Source: Pseudomonadota bacterium (GTDB lineage Bacteria > Pseudomonadota > Gammaproteobacteria > Xanthomonadales > Rhodanobacteraceae). Taken from it: 46,037 nucleotides of DNA. The notes under the pieces are model-generated. The model saw only the letters and a list, made by a program, of their open reading frames with translations, did no database searches and was not told the DNA's origin. Both the position numbers and the translations under genes were made by a program. Numbering within the stretch: the stretch's first letter is position 1; every line of letters begins with the position of its first letter. Positions 1 to 7,096 of the stretch are shown in pieces. Location: contig JAKPAN010000025.1 in the NCBI GenBank assembly GCA_029779475.1, positions 1 to 46,037 of the forward strand. Direction: 5' to 3'.

Positions 1-100
1 GTTCGCGAGTCACCTTCAAGTCTTGGCAGCCGCGATCACAGCCGTGATTGTCTGGTAGTTCTGGTTGGTCTGCGCGGCGATGTCGCGCTTGCTCCTTGGC
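1..100. other. Unassigned left edge
   Basis: No gene can be named here. On the minus strand, one frame is open across the stretch just after the peroxiredoxin stop and ends at a TGA at 16-18. Its last residues read like protein (SKRDIAAQTNQNYQTITAV then IAAAKT), but no ATG or GTG start with a ribosome-binding site lies ahead of it. It could be a very small gene with an unrecognised start, or chance. The window edge prevents a decision. Confidence 0.3.
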
Positions 101-577
101 TCAGATCGCCGCGAGCATCGCCTCCGCGCCGCTGACGCGGAATTCGCCGGGCGCTTCGACGGCCAGGACTTTCACGATGCCATCGTCGGCATACAGCGCG
201 AAGCGTTTGCCGCGCACGCCCATGCCGTATTTCGTCGCATCCATTTCCAGGCCGAGCGCGCGTACGAAGTCGGCGTTGCCGTCGGCGAGCATGAGCAGGC
301 CTGCGGGCACGTTTTGCGCTTGCGCCCATGCCTTGAGCACGAAGGCGTCGTTGACGGCGAGGCAGGCGACGTCGATACCGCGCTCTTGGAACGCGGCGAA
401 GTGTTCGACGTAGCCGGGCAGGTGACGCTCGGAGCACGTCGGCGTGAACGCGCCGGGCACGCAGAACAGCACGACCTTGCGGCCGTTGAACAATTCGCCC
501 GTCGAAGCCGGCCGCGGCACGTCGCCGATGACGGTGAGGGTGGCTTCGGGCAGGCGGTCGCCGACTTGAAGGGTCAT
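101..577 (-). CDS. Peroxiredoxin, Prx5/AhpE-like thiol peroxidase
   Basis: A 158-residue cytosolic thiol peroxidase that would reduce hydrogen peroxide and alkyl hydroperoxides. The Prx5 signature PGAFTPTCS is at residues 41-49, with peroxidatic Cys48. The N-terminus (MTLQVGDRLPEATL) is the usual redoxin start, so the start is placed at 577 rather than at the far longer upstream open frame, which is antisense to hsp20. Another cysteine follows in VACLAV, but there is no fused glutaredoxin domain, so the reductant is probably glutaredoxin or thioredoxin supplied from elsewhere. Length fits the single-domain Prx5 family. The gene is divergent from hsp20, and the 123 bp between them holds the regulatory sites of both. 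Confidence 0.93.
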   Translation of the reverse strand: MTLQVGDRLPEATLTVIGDVPRPASTGELFNGRKVVLFCVPGAFTPTCSERHLPGYVEHFAAFQERGIDVACLAVNDAFVLKAWAQAQNVPAGLLMLADGNADFVRALGLEMDATKYGMGVRGKRFALYADDGIVKVLAVEAPGEFRVSGAEAMLAAI

Positions 578-623
578 CGTGGTGTTCTCGTGGATTGGGC
601 TTCGCATCATACGGCGCGCGCCT

Positions 624-651
624 CTTGAAACGCTTTCTCGCGAACGCATCT
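624..651 (+). promoter_or_regulatory. Candidate sigma-32 promoter of hsp20
   Basis: CTTGAAA at 624-630 is an exact match to the sigma-32 minus-35 element. After 13 bases comes ACGCATCT at 644-651, which matches the minus-10 consensus CCCCATNT at most conserved positions. It lies about 50 bases ahead of the hsp20 start on the correct strand. This fits heat-shock control of a small heat-shock protein. The match is visible in the sequence; its function is inferred. Confidence 0.55.
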
Positions 652-700
652 TGCTGCCATCGCGGCGCGTCGCGCTGCATTCGAATGCGGAGTACGGAAC

Positions 701-1129
701 ATGATCGTGACCCAATATCGCCCGTGGTACATACAGGGCACGCCCGCGGCGCGCCAAGCCGCCCATCGCTTTTTCGGCGCGGCCGCGCATGATGGCGAGC
801 CGACCTGGACGCCGCGCGTCGACGTGCGCGAGGAAACCGAGCGTTTCGTCATCAGCGCCGACCTGCCGGGCGTCGACCTGTCGACGGTCGACGTGCAGAT
901 GGAAAAGAACGTGCTGACGCTCAAGGGCGAGCGCAAGGCGGACACGCTGCCGGAAGGCGCCAAGCTCGCGCGCGGCGAGCGCCGCCATGGCGTGTTCGAC
1001 CGTCGCTTCGTGCTGCCTGACAGTGCCGACGCGGAAGGCATCGTCGCCAACGGCCGCAACGGCGTGCTCGACATCGTGATCCCGAAGAAGGCGCAGAGCG
1101 CGCCGCGGCGCATCGCGATCAACGCCTGA
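701..1129 (+). CDS. Small heat-shock protein, Hsp20/alpha-crystallin family
   Basis: A 142-residue ATP-independent holdase that binds unfolding proteins in the cytoplasm. The alpha-crystallin domain spans about residues 36-130. It opens with WTPRVDVREETERFVISADLPGV and reaches the conserved GVL strand motif at NGVLDIVIPKK (residues 120-130). A short N-terminal arm and a short basic C-terminal tail (APRRIAINA) flank it. The tail contains IAI, the I-x-I anchor used for oligomer assembly in this family. The gene is followed by dnaJ on the same strand 222 bp downstream and preceded by a candidate heat-shock promoter. Together with dnaJ it forms a small proteostasis cluster. Confidence 0.94.
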   Translation: MIVTQYRPWYIQGTPAARQAAHRFFGAAAHDGEPTWTPRVDVREETERFVISADLPGVDLSTVDVQMEKNVLTLKGERKADTLPEGAKLARGERRHGVFDRRFVLPDSADAEGIVANGRNGVLDIVIPKKAQSAPRRIAINA

Positions 1130-1176
1130 CGCAGCACTTTGGTACGCTGGCGTTTGTCCGCGTGCCGCACAAAAAC

Positions 1177-1210
1177 GCCATGCCCGCGGTAGCGATACCG
1201 CGGGCATGGC
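1177..1210. terminator. Perfect 15-bp hairpin between hsp20 and dnaJ
   Basis: Arms 1177-1191 and 1196-1210 are perfectly complementary (GCCATGCCCGCGGTA and its reverse complement) around a GCGA tetraloop. Five A residues at 1171-1175 precede it on the plus strand, so the terminator-like T-run follows the hairpin only on the minus strand. On the plus strand no T-run follows. It may still limit read-through from hsp20 or block antisense transcription. Confidence 0.6.
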
Positions 1211-1243
1211 CGTTATGAAATGTCGTTGCTCTTGTTGAAAAAT

Positions 1244-1261
1244 GCGGCCACGGATGACCGC
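1244..1261 (+). repeat. Intergenic palindrome repeat, copy A (imperfect)
   Basis: GCGGCCACGGATGACCGC is an imperfect copy of the palindrome found perfectly at 33866-33883 and 40153-40170. The flanks also match: GTTGAAA just upstream as at 40153, and CTGGATT downstream as in the inverted copy at 33866. It lies between hsp20 and dnaJ. Confidence 0.6.
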
Positions 1262-1351
1262 TGCTGGATTTGCCCGAAGTGGTTTCTCGCCGGGCTATCA
1301 TCCTTGCAAAATGCAGCGATCACGGACGATGGCACAAGTAGCGAGGTGAAG

Positions 1352-2245
1352 ATGGAATTCAAGGATTACTACGACACGCTCGGCGTGAAGACCGACGCGA
1401 CCGACGCCGAGATCAAGTCGGCGTATCGGCGTCTGGCGCGCAAATATCATCCGGACGTGAGCAAGGAGAGCGGCGCGGAAGAGAAGTTCAAGTCGGTCAA
1501 CGAAGCCTACGAGGCGTTGCGCGAGCCGGAACGCCGGCGCGCTTACGACCAGCTTCGCGCCGGCGGCTATCGAGGCGGCGACGAATTCCGCGGCCCTCCG
1601 CCGAACTGGCATCACTCGCAGGACGCCGGCGACGGCGACGCGGATTTCAGCGACTTCTTCGAATCGCTGTTCGGCCGTGGCGCCGGCGGCCCGCAGCAGC
1701 GCCGCGCGGGCCCGCGACGCGGGCGCGACGTGCACGCGCAGGTCGCGATCGACATGGCGACGGCGTATCGCGGCGGCAGCGAGCGCATCAGCCTCGACGA
1801 CGGCCATCGCGAACGCACGCTCGAAGTGAAGATTCCGGCGGGCATCCTGCCGGGCCAGCAGATCCGTCTTGCCGGACAAGGCGGCCCCGGCGCGCAAGGC
1901 GGTCCGGCGGGCGACCTCATCCTCGAAGTCGGCGTGCGCGAGGACGCTCGTTTCACGCTCGATGGCCGCAACGTGCTGAGCACGCTCGCGGTGTCGCCGT
2001 GGGAGGCCGCGCTCGGCGCGACGGTGACGGTGGCCACGCTTGGCGGCAATGTCGAATTGCGAGTGCCGGCAGGTTCGGACAGCGGCCGAAAGATGCGCCT
2101 GCGTGGGCGCGGCTGGCCGGGCAAGACGGTGGGCGACCAGATCGTTACGCTCGCGATCCACGCGCCGAAGGCGGAGACGAGCGAACAGCGCGAAGGGTAT
2201 GAGGCGTTGGCGAAGGCATTTGCGGACTACGATCCGCGCGCTTGA
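1352..2245 (+). CDS. cbpA: DnaJ-like co-chaperone, CbpA family
   Basis: A 297-residue J-domain protein that would stimulate DnaK ATPase. The J domain is at residues 1-70, with the HPD motif at 33-35 (KYHPDVSKE). A Gly/Phe-containing linker follows (GGDEFRGPP to DFFESLFGRG). The C-terminal substrate-binding domains lie at about 120-285. The four CxxCxGxG zinc motifs of canonical DnaJ are absent, which places it with CbpA/DjlA-type class B proteins. The ATG at 1352 follows GAGGTGAAG, a good ribosome-binding site, and starts with the family's usual EFKDYYDTLGV. The open frame further upstream is therefore not used. No dnaK or grpE is next to it. Confidence 0.92.
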   Translation: MEFKDYYDTLGVKTDATDAEIKSAYRRLARKYHPDVSKESGAEEKFKSVNEAYEALREPERRRAYDQLRAGGYRGGDEFRGPPPNWHHSQDAGDGDADFSDFFESLFGRGAGGPQQRRAGPRRGRDVHAQVAIDMATAYRGGSERISLDDGHRERTLEVKIPAGILPGQQIRLAGQGGPGAQGGPAGDLILEVGVREDARFTLDGRNVLSTLAVSPWEAALGATVTVATLGGNVELRVPAGSDSGRKMRLRGRGWPGKTVGDQIVTLAIHAPKAETSEQREGYEALAKAFADYDPRA

Positions 2246-2336
2246 ACTTTGCCGGATCACGTCGATCCGGTAGCAAGTCCGGGAGCCGCGCGTCCAGCGC
2301 GCCTTGCGTCGCGCATCGCATCGAGGCGACGAAGTC

Positions 2337-2361
2337 GTCGGCGATCAACGCAATCGCCGAC
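2337..2361. repeat. Hairpin in the 176-bp gap between convergent dnaJ and the response regulator
   Basis: GTCGGCGAT at 2337-2345 pairs perfectly with ATCGCCGAC at 2353-2361 across a 7-base loop. A smaller hairpin, CCGGATC/GATCCGG, lies at 2252-2270 just after the dnaJ stop. Neither has a T-run. Because the flanking genes converge, these are plausible factor-dependent termination structures. I see no gene in the gap. Confidence 0.4.
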
Positions 2362-2421
2362 GCAAGTCCGTTCCGTGTTTCAGGGCAGGCTGCGCGATCG
2401 CGGGATCGCGACCATGCCCGC

Positions 2422-2787
2422 TCAGCCCGGCAGGTATTCCTTGATGACGCGCGTGAGTTCGGCGTCGTCGATCGGCTTGGTCACGTAGGCTTTCGCGCCT
2501 TGGCGCATGCCCCACACGCGGTCGGTGTCCTGATCCTTGGTCGTGACGAGCACGATCGGGATGTGGCTCGTCTTCGGATCCTTCGAGATCGTGCGCGTCG
2601 CCTGGAAACCGTTGAGGTTCGGCATGACCACGTCCATGAGGATGAGGTCGGGCAGCTCGCGCTTGGCGGCTTCCACGCCGGCCGCGCCGTCTTCGGCGGT
2701 GACGACCTCGTGGCCGAGCTTCTCGACCGCGCGCTTCATGCCGACGAGTTGGGAAGGCGAATCGTCGATGATCAGTACTCTGGACAT
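2422..2787 (-). CDS. pilH: Single-domain response regulator, PilH/CheY-like
   Basis: A 121-residue receiver domain with no output domain. The acidic pocket is IIDDS (residues 6-10), phospho-acceptor Asp52 lies in LILMDVVMPNLNG, the switch threonines are Thr82/83 in VTTKDQDTDRVWG, and Lys104 is in TKPID. The stretch GFQATRTISKDPKTSHIPI closely resembles PilH of the Pil-Chp twitching-motility pathway, which acts on type IV pilus retraction with PilG. The usual pilG, pilI and pilJ partners are not next to it, so PilH is a likely identity rather than a proven one. A FimX homologue occurs elsewhere in the window, which supports a pilus-using cell. It has its own promoter. Confidence 0.85.
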   Translation of the reverse strand: MSRVLIIDDSPSQLVGMKRAVEKLGHEVVTAEDGAAGVEAAKRELPDLILMDVVMPNLNGFQATRTISKDPKTSHIPIVLVTTKDQDTDRVWGMRQGAKAYVTKPIDDAELTRVIKEYLPG

Positions 2788-2817
2788 AGGTGCTGCTTTT
2801 CCCCTGTGGAAGGAGTC

Positions 2818-2847
2818 ATTCTAGACACGGTTTCCCGCTGGCGCCAA
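2818..2847 (-). promoter_or_regulatory. Candidate promoter of the PilH-like gene
   Basis: Read on the minus strand, TTGGCG (2842-2847) and TAGAAT (2818-2823) are separated by 18 bases. The minus-10 lies about 31 bases ahead of the start at 2787. It sits in the 66-bp gap after the oxidoreductase stop, so the regulator can be expressed independently of the genes behind it. Confidence 0.5.
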
Positions 2848-2853
2848 GCCCGC

Positions 2854-3849
2854 TCAGGCGACGCGCACGACCGTCCGGCCGAGCGATCGGCCGTCGATGA
2901 GCGTCGCGAATGCGCCGGGCAGGGCAGCGAGGTCGATTTCGCGTTGCGCGATCGTCTGCAGGTGCGCGGGTTTCCACGCGCCGGCAAGGCGTTCCCAAAT
3001 CTGGTCGCGAATGGCGCGCGCGGTGCCCGCGGAGGCGACGCCGAGGATCGACAGGCCGCGGATGATGAAGGGCATCACCGTCGTCGCCAGTTCGATGCTG
3101 GCCGCGTTGCCGCAGGTCGCGATGTTGCCGTAGGGCTTGATGACGCGCGTGAGGCCGGCCAGCGTGTCGCCGCCGACGTTGTCGATCGCACCGGCCCAGC
3201 GCGCGGTTTCCATCGGCCGCTGGCCCCAGTACAGGCCTTCGCGTGCGATGCACTGTTTTGCGCCGAGGCCGATCAGGTAATCGAACTGCTCGACCTTGCC
3301 AGTGATCGCGTGCGCCTCGAAGCCCGCGCGCGTGAGGATGTCGATGGCGAGCGAACCGACGCCGCCGGTCGCGCCGGTGACGACGACCGGGCCCATGTCG
3401 GGCGTTTGTCCATTGCGCTCCATTTGCCACAGCGCGAGCGCGGCCGTGAAACCAGCCGTGCCGAGCTGCATCGACTCGCGCAGCGACAAGCCCGCCGGCA
3501 GCGGAATCGTCCATTTCGATTCGAGCCGCGCGTACTGCGCGAAACCGCCGTCGCGCGTTTCCGACAAGCCGCAGCCAGTGCAGAGCACTTCGTCGCCTTC
3601 CTTGAACGCGGGGTCGCTCGATGCCGCCACGTAGCCGGCGACGTCGATGCCGCCGTTGAGCGGATATTGGCGCAGGATCTTGCCCTTGCCGGTTCCGGCG
3701 AGCGCGTCCTTGTAGTTGATCGACGAGTACGCAACCTTGACCAGCACCTCGCCGGGCGAGAGATCGTCGACGCGCATCTCCTCGATGCCGGCGCGATGCG
3801 TGCCGTTGTCGTTGTGGATGCGGAAGGCTTGAAACGTTTGTGCGGTCAT
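2854..3849 (-). CDS. acuI: Zinc-free MDR oxidoreductase, YhdH/AcuI-type acrylyl-CoA reductase
   Basis: A 331-residue NADPH-dependent medium-chain reductase. YhdH/AcuI enzymes reduce acrylyl-CoA to propionyl-CoA and detoxify acrylate. The N-terminal GroES-like domain holds SSINYKDALAGTGKGKI and PLNGGIDVAG, both typical of the family. The cofactor domain has VVVTGATGGVGSLAIDIL, the dinucleotide-binding loop. The C-terminus (AAL PGAF..GRSLGRTVVRV) also fits. The zinc-binding residues of alcohol dehydrogenases are absent. The ATG at 3847-3849 overlaps the stop of the upstream Pyr_excise-family gene by 4 bp (ATGA), so the two are translationally coupled. The substrate in this organism is inferred from family membership only. 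Confidence 0.88.
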   Translation of the reverse strand: MTAQTFQAFRIHNDNGTHRAGIEEMRVDDLSPGEVLVKVAYSSINYKDALAGTGKGKILRQYPLNGGIDVAGYVAASSDPAFKEGDEVLCTGCGLSETRDGGFAQYARLESKWTIPLPAGLSLRESMQLGTAGFTAALALWQMERNGQTPDMGPVVVTGATGGVGSLAIDILTRAGFEAHAITGKVEQFDYLIGLGAKQCIAREGLYWGQRPMETARWAGAIDNVGGDTLAGLTRVIKPYGNIATCGNAASIELATTVMPFIIRGLSILGVASAGTARAIRDQIWERLAGAWKPAHLQTIAQREIDLAALPGAFATLIDGRSLGRTVVRVA

Positions 3850-4301
3850 GTTCGTTTTCCCGTCGCTTCGCGGTCGGTCTTTTCCCAATTTTCCACGTCT
3901 CCGCGCACGATCGCGAACAGCGGATGCGCTTCGGGTGTGTGTATCGCTTGCAACGCATCTGCACGCGCCGGATCGCGTATCGCGAGCTTGGCCATCAGGT
4001 GCGCCCATTCGTAGCGCAACTGTCCATCGGTGACCTTGAGCTTGCCACGAGTCCTGCCGGGATCGATTTTGCCGGCATCGAAGGCGTAACCACGCTCGCT
4101 CGCTTCGCGCTGGACGGCGGCCAGATACGTGGCGACCGAGTCGACCGGCCGCGCGCTCGCGCGAAAGCGATCGAGCTGCGGATGACGCATGTAGCCCTTG
4201 GTCTTGCCGAGCAACACGGCCTGTGCGAGCAGCGTCTCCCGCCACAGCGCGACGAGGCCGCGCGCGTCGAGGTACTTTGGATGCAGGCTCCAGATGCGCA
4301 C
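3846..4301 (-). CDS. Pyr_excise-family protein (annotated as pyrimidine dimer glycosylase/endonuclease V)
   Basis: A 151-residue protein beginning MRIWSLHPKYLDARGLVALW and containing ETLLAQAVLLGKTKGY. From memory this matches the family usually annotated as pyrimidine dimer DNA glycosylase / endonuclease V (Pfam Pyr_excise). T4 endonuclease V uses an exposed N-terminal threonine as nucleophile. Here residue 2 is arginine, so dimer-glycosylase activity should not be assumed. The middle part (QLRYEWAHLMAKLAIRDP) is a conserved helical segment. The gene begins 25 bp after lpd ends and overlaps the oxidoreductase gene by 4 bp, so it may be read through from the sucAB-lpd operon. Biological function is open. 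Confidence 0.72.
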   Translation of the reverse strand: MRIWSLHPKYLDARGLVALWRETLLAQAVLLGKTKGYMRHPQLDRFRASARPVDSVATYLAAVQREASERGYAFDAGKIDPGRTRGKLKVTDGQLRYEWAHLMAKLAIRDPARADALQAIHTPEAHPLFAIVRGDVENWEKTDREATGKRT

Positions 4302-4326
4302 GGCCGCAGAACTGGAGCCGGAACGA

Positions 4327-5751
4327 TCAATTCATCTTGTGGATGGCGCGCTTGTCCACTGCGAGCGCAGCCTCATGCACGGCTTCCGACAGCGTCGGGT
4401 GCGCGTGGATGATGCGCGCAAGATCCTCGGACGAGCCCTTGAACGCCATCGCGACGACGCATTCGGCGACGAGCTCGGAGACTTCCGCGCCGATCAGGTG
4501 CACGCCGAGGATGCGGTCGGTTTCGGCGTGCGCGATCATTTTCACGAAGCCGGCGGGTTCGTTCATGGCGACGGCGCGGCCGATCGCGGCGAACGGGAAG
4601 TTGCCGGTTTTGTACGGGATGTTCTCGGCCTTGCATTGCTGTTCGGTCTTGCCGACCCAGGCGATTTCCGGTTCGGTGTAGATGACCCACGGGATCGTGT
4701 CGTAGTCGACGTGGCCAGCCTTGCCGGCGATGAATTCGGCAACGGCGATGCCTTCCTCGAAACCCTTGTGCGCGAGCATCGGACCGCGCACGCAATCGCC
4801 GACCGCCCACACGCCGTCGACACCGGTCCAGCAATGTTCGTCGACGACGACGCGGCCGCGCTCGTCAAGTTTGACGCCGGTACCGTCGCCGAGCAGGCCG
4901 TCGGTGAACGCGCGGCGACCAACCGCGACGAGCAACTTGTCGACGACGAGCTGCTTCTCGCCGTCCTTGCCGGCGTAGGTGAGGTGGACTTCGTCGCCCT
5001 TGACCTCGGCCTTGGACAGCTTGGCGCCGAGTTCGATCTTGAGGCCTTGCTTGGTGAGTTCCTTGAGCGCGGCCTTGGCGACCTCCGCATCGGCGGCGCC
5101 GAGGAAATCGGGCATCGCTTCGATGACGGTCACGTCGCTGCCGAGACGGCGCCACACGCTGCCGAGTTCGAGGCCGATGACGCCCGCGCCGATCACGCCG
5201 AAGCGCTTGGGCACGCTGTCGAAGGCGAGCGCGCCGGCGTTGTCGACGATGCGCTTGCCGTCGAACTTCGCGAACGGCAGTTCGATCGGCGCGGACCCTG
5301 TCGCGATGATGATGTTGGTGCCGGCGATCGTCTGCTTGGCGCCGTCGGGCGCCGTGATTTCGACCTGGCGATCCTTGAGCAGTTTGCCCTTGCCGAGGAA
5401 CGACGCGATCTTGTTGCCCTTGAACAGCATCGCCACGCCGCCGGTGAACTGTTTGACGATCTTGTCCTTGCGGCCGACCATCGTCTTGACGTCGATCGCC
5501 GCGTCCTTGGCGGTGATGCCATGCACGCCGAAGTGCTGGGTGAGGTTCCAGAACTGCTTGGACGAGTCGAGCAGCGCCTTCGACGGAATGCAGCCGACAT
5601 TGAGGCAGGTGCCGCCGAGTGCGGCCTTGCCGTCCGCGCCGGCCCAGGCGTCGACGCACGCGGTCTTGAGGCCGAGCTGCGCGGCGCGGATCGCGGCGTG
5701 ATAGCCGGCGGGGCCGCCGCCGATGACGATGACGTCGAAGTTGTCGCTCAT
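4327..5751 (-). CDS. lpd: Dihydrolipoamide dehydrogenase (E3 of 2-oxoglutarate dehydrogenase)
   Basis: A 474-residue flavoprotein that re-oxidises the dihydrolipoyl groups of SucB and passes electrons to NAD+. The FAD-binding GGGPAGYHAA is at residues 11-20. The redox disulfide is Cys49 and Cys54 in GGTCLNVGCIPSK. The NAD-binding glycine motif is in GVIGAGVIGLELGSVW. The C-terminal active-site His-Glu pair is in HAHPTLSEAVHEA. The length is standard for the family. It is the last gene of sucA-sucB-lpd, 81 bp after sucB, and that gap contains a palindromic repeat. A shared E3 could also serve pyruvate dehydrogenase, which is not seen here. Confidence 0.97.
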   Translation of the reverse strand: MSDNFDVIVIGGGPAGYHAAIRAAQLGLKTACVDAWAGADGKAALGGTCLNVGCIPSKALLDSSKQFWNLTQHFGVHGITAKDAAIDVKTMVGRKDKIVKQFTGGVAMLFKGNKIASFLGKGKLLKDRQVEITAPDGAKQTIAGTNIIIATGSAPIELPFAKFDGKRIVDNAGALAFDSVPKRFGVIGAGVIGLELGSVWRRLGSDVTVIEAMPDFLGAADAEVAKAALKELTKQGLKIELGAKLSKAEVKGDEVHLTYAGKDGEKQLVVDKLLVAVGRRAFTDGLLGDGTGVKLDERGRVVVDEHCWTGVDGVWAVGDCVRGPMLAHKGFEEGIAVAEFIAGKAGHVDYDTIPWVIYTEPEIAWVGKTEQQCKAENIPYKTGNFPFAAIGRAVAMNEPAGFVKMIAHAETDRILGVHLIGAEVSELVAECVVAMAFKGSSEDLARIIHAHPTLSEAVHEAALAVDKRAIHKMN

Positions 5752-5794
5752 GGTTTTCCTGTCCTGATTCCGAAACGGTCGCAGTGCTGCGCTT

Positions 5795-5823
5795 CGTCAT
5801 TCCGGCTTTTCGCCGGAACGACG
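5795..5823. repeat. Palindromic repeat between sucB and lpd
   Basis: CGTCATTCCGGC (5795-5806) faces GCCGGAACGACG (5812-5823) with one mismatch and a 5-base loop. A related element with the same TTCCGGC/GCCGGAA core followed by TGACGAG lies at 44314-44338. It resembles the small dispersed palindromes common in proteobacteria and may form an intercistronic mRNA hairpin. Confidence 0.55.
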
Positions 5824-5832
5824 AGTCATGAA

Positions 5833-7038
<1,206 letters not shown>

Positions 7039-7062
7039 GGCGTAGTCCTTGGAGATTTTGAG

Positions 7063-7085
7063 TTCCCCTCGCGTCGGGAGGGGAA
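7063..7085 (-). repeat. Intercistronic hairpin between sucA and sucB
   Basis: TTCCCCTC (7063-7070) pairs perfectly with GAGGGGAA (7078-7085) across a 7-base loop, just after the sucA stop and before the sucB ribosome-binding region. No T-run follows. Such a hairpin could mark an mRNA processing site or tune E1 to E2 stoichiometry. The role is inference. Confidence 0.45.
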
Positions 7086-7096
7086 GGTTGTCGCTG

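Noticed and set aside
578-1207. N-terminal extension of the peroxiredoxin to 368 residues
   Set aside because: The extra residues are the antisense reading of hsp20. The family start is at 577.
2242-4014. 590-codon plus-strand open frame
   Set aside because: It runs antisense through the PilH-like regulator and the AcuI-type gene, both clear by motifs.
3846-4301. Confident naming as T4-type endonuclease V (denV)
   Set aside because: The catalytic N-terminal Thr is absent and overall similarity to T4 DenV is weak, so only the family is given.
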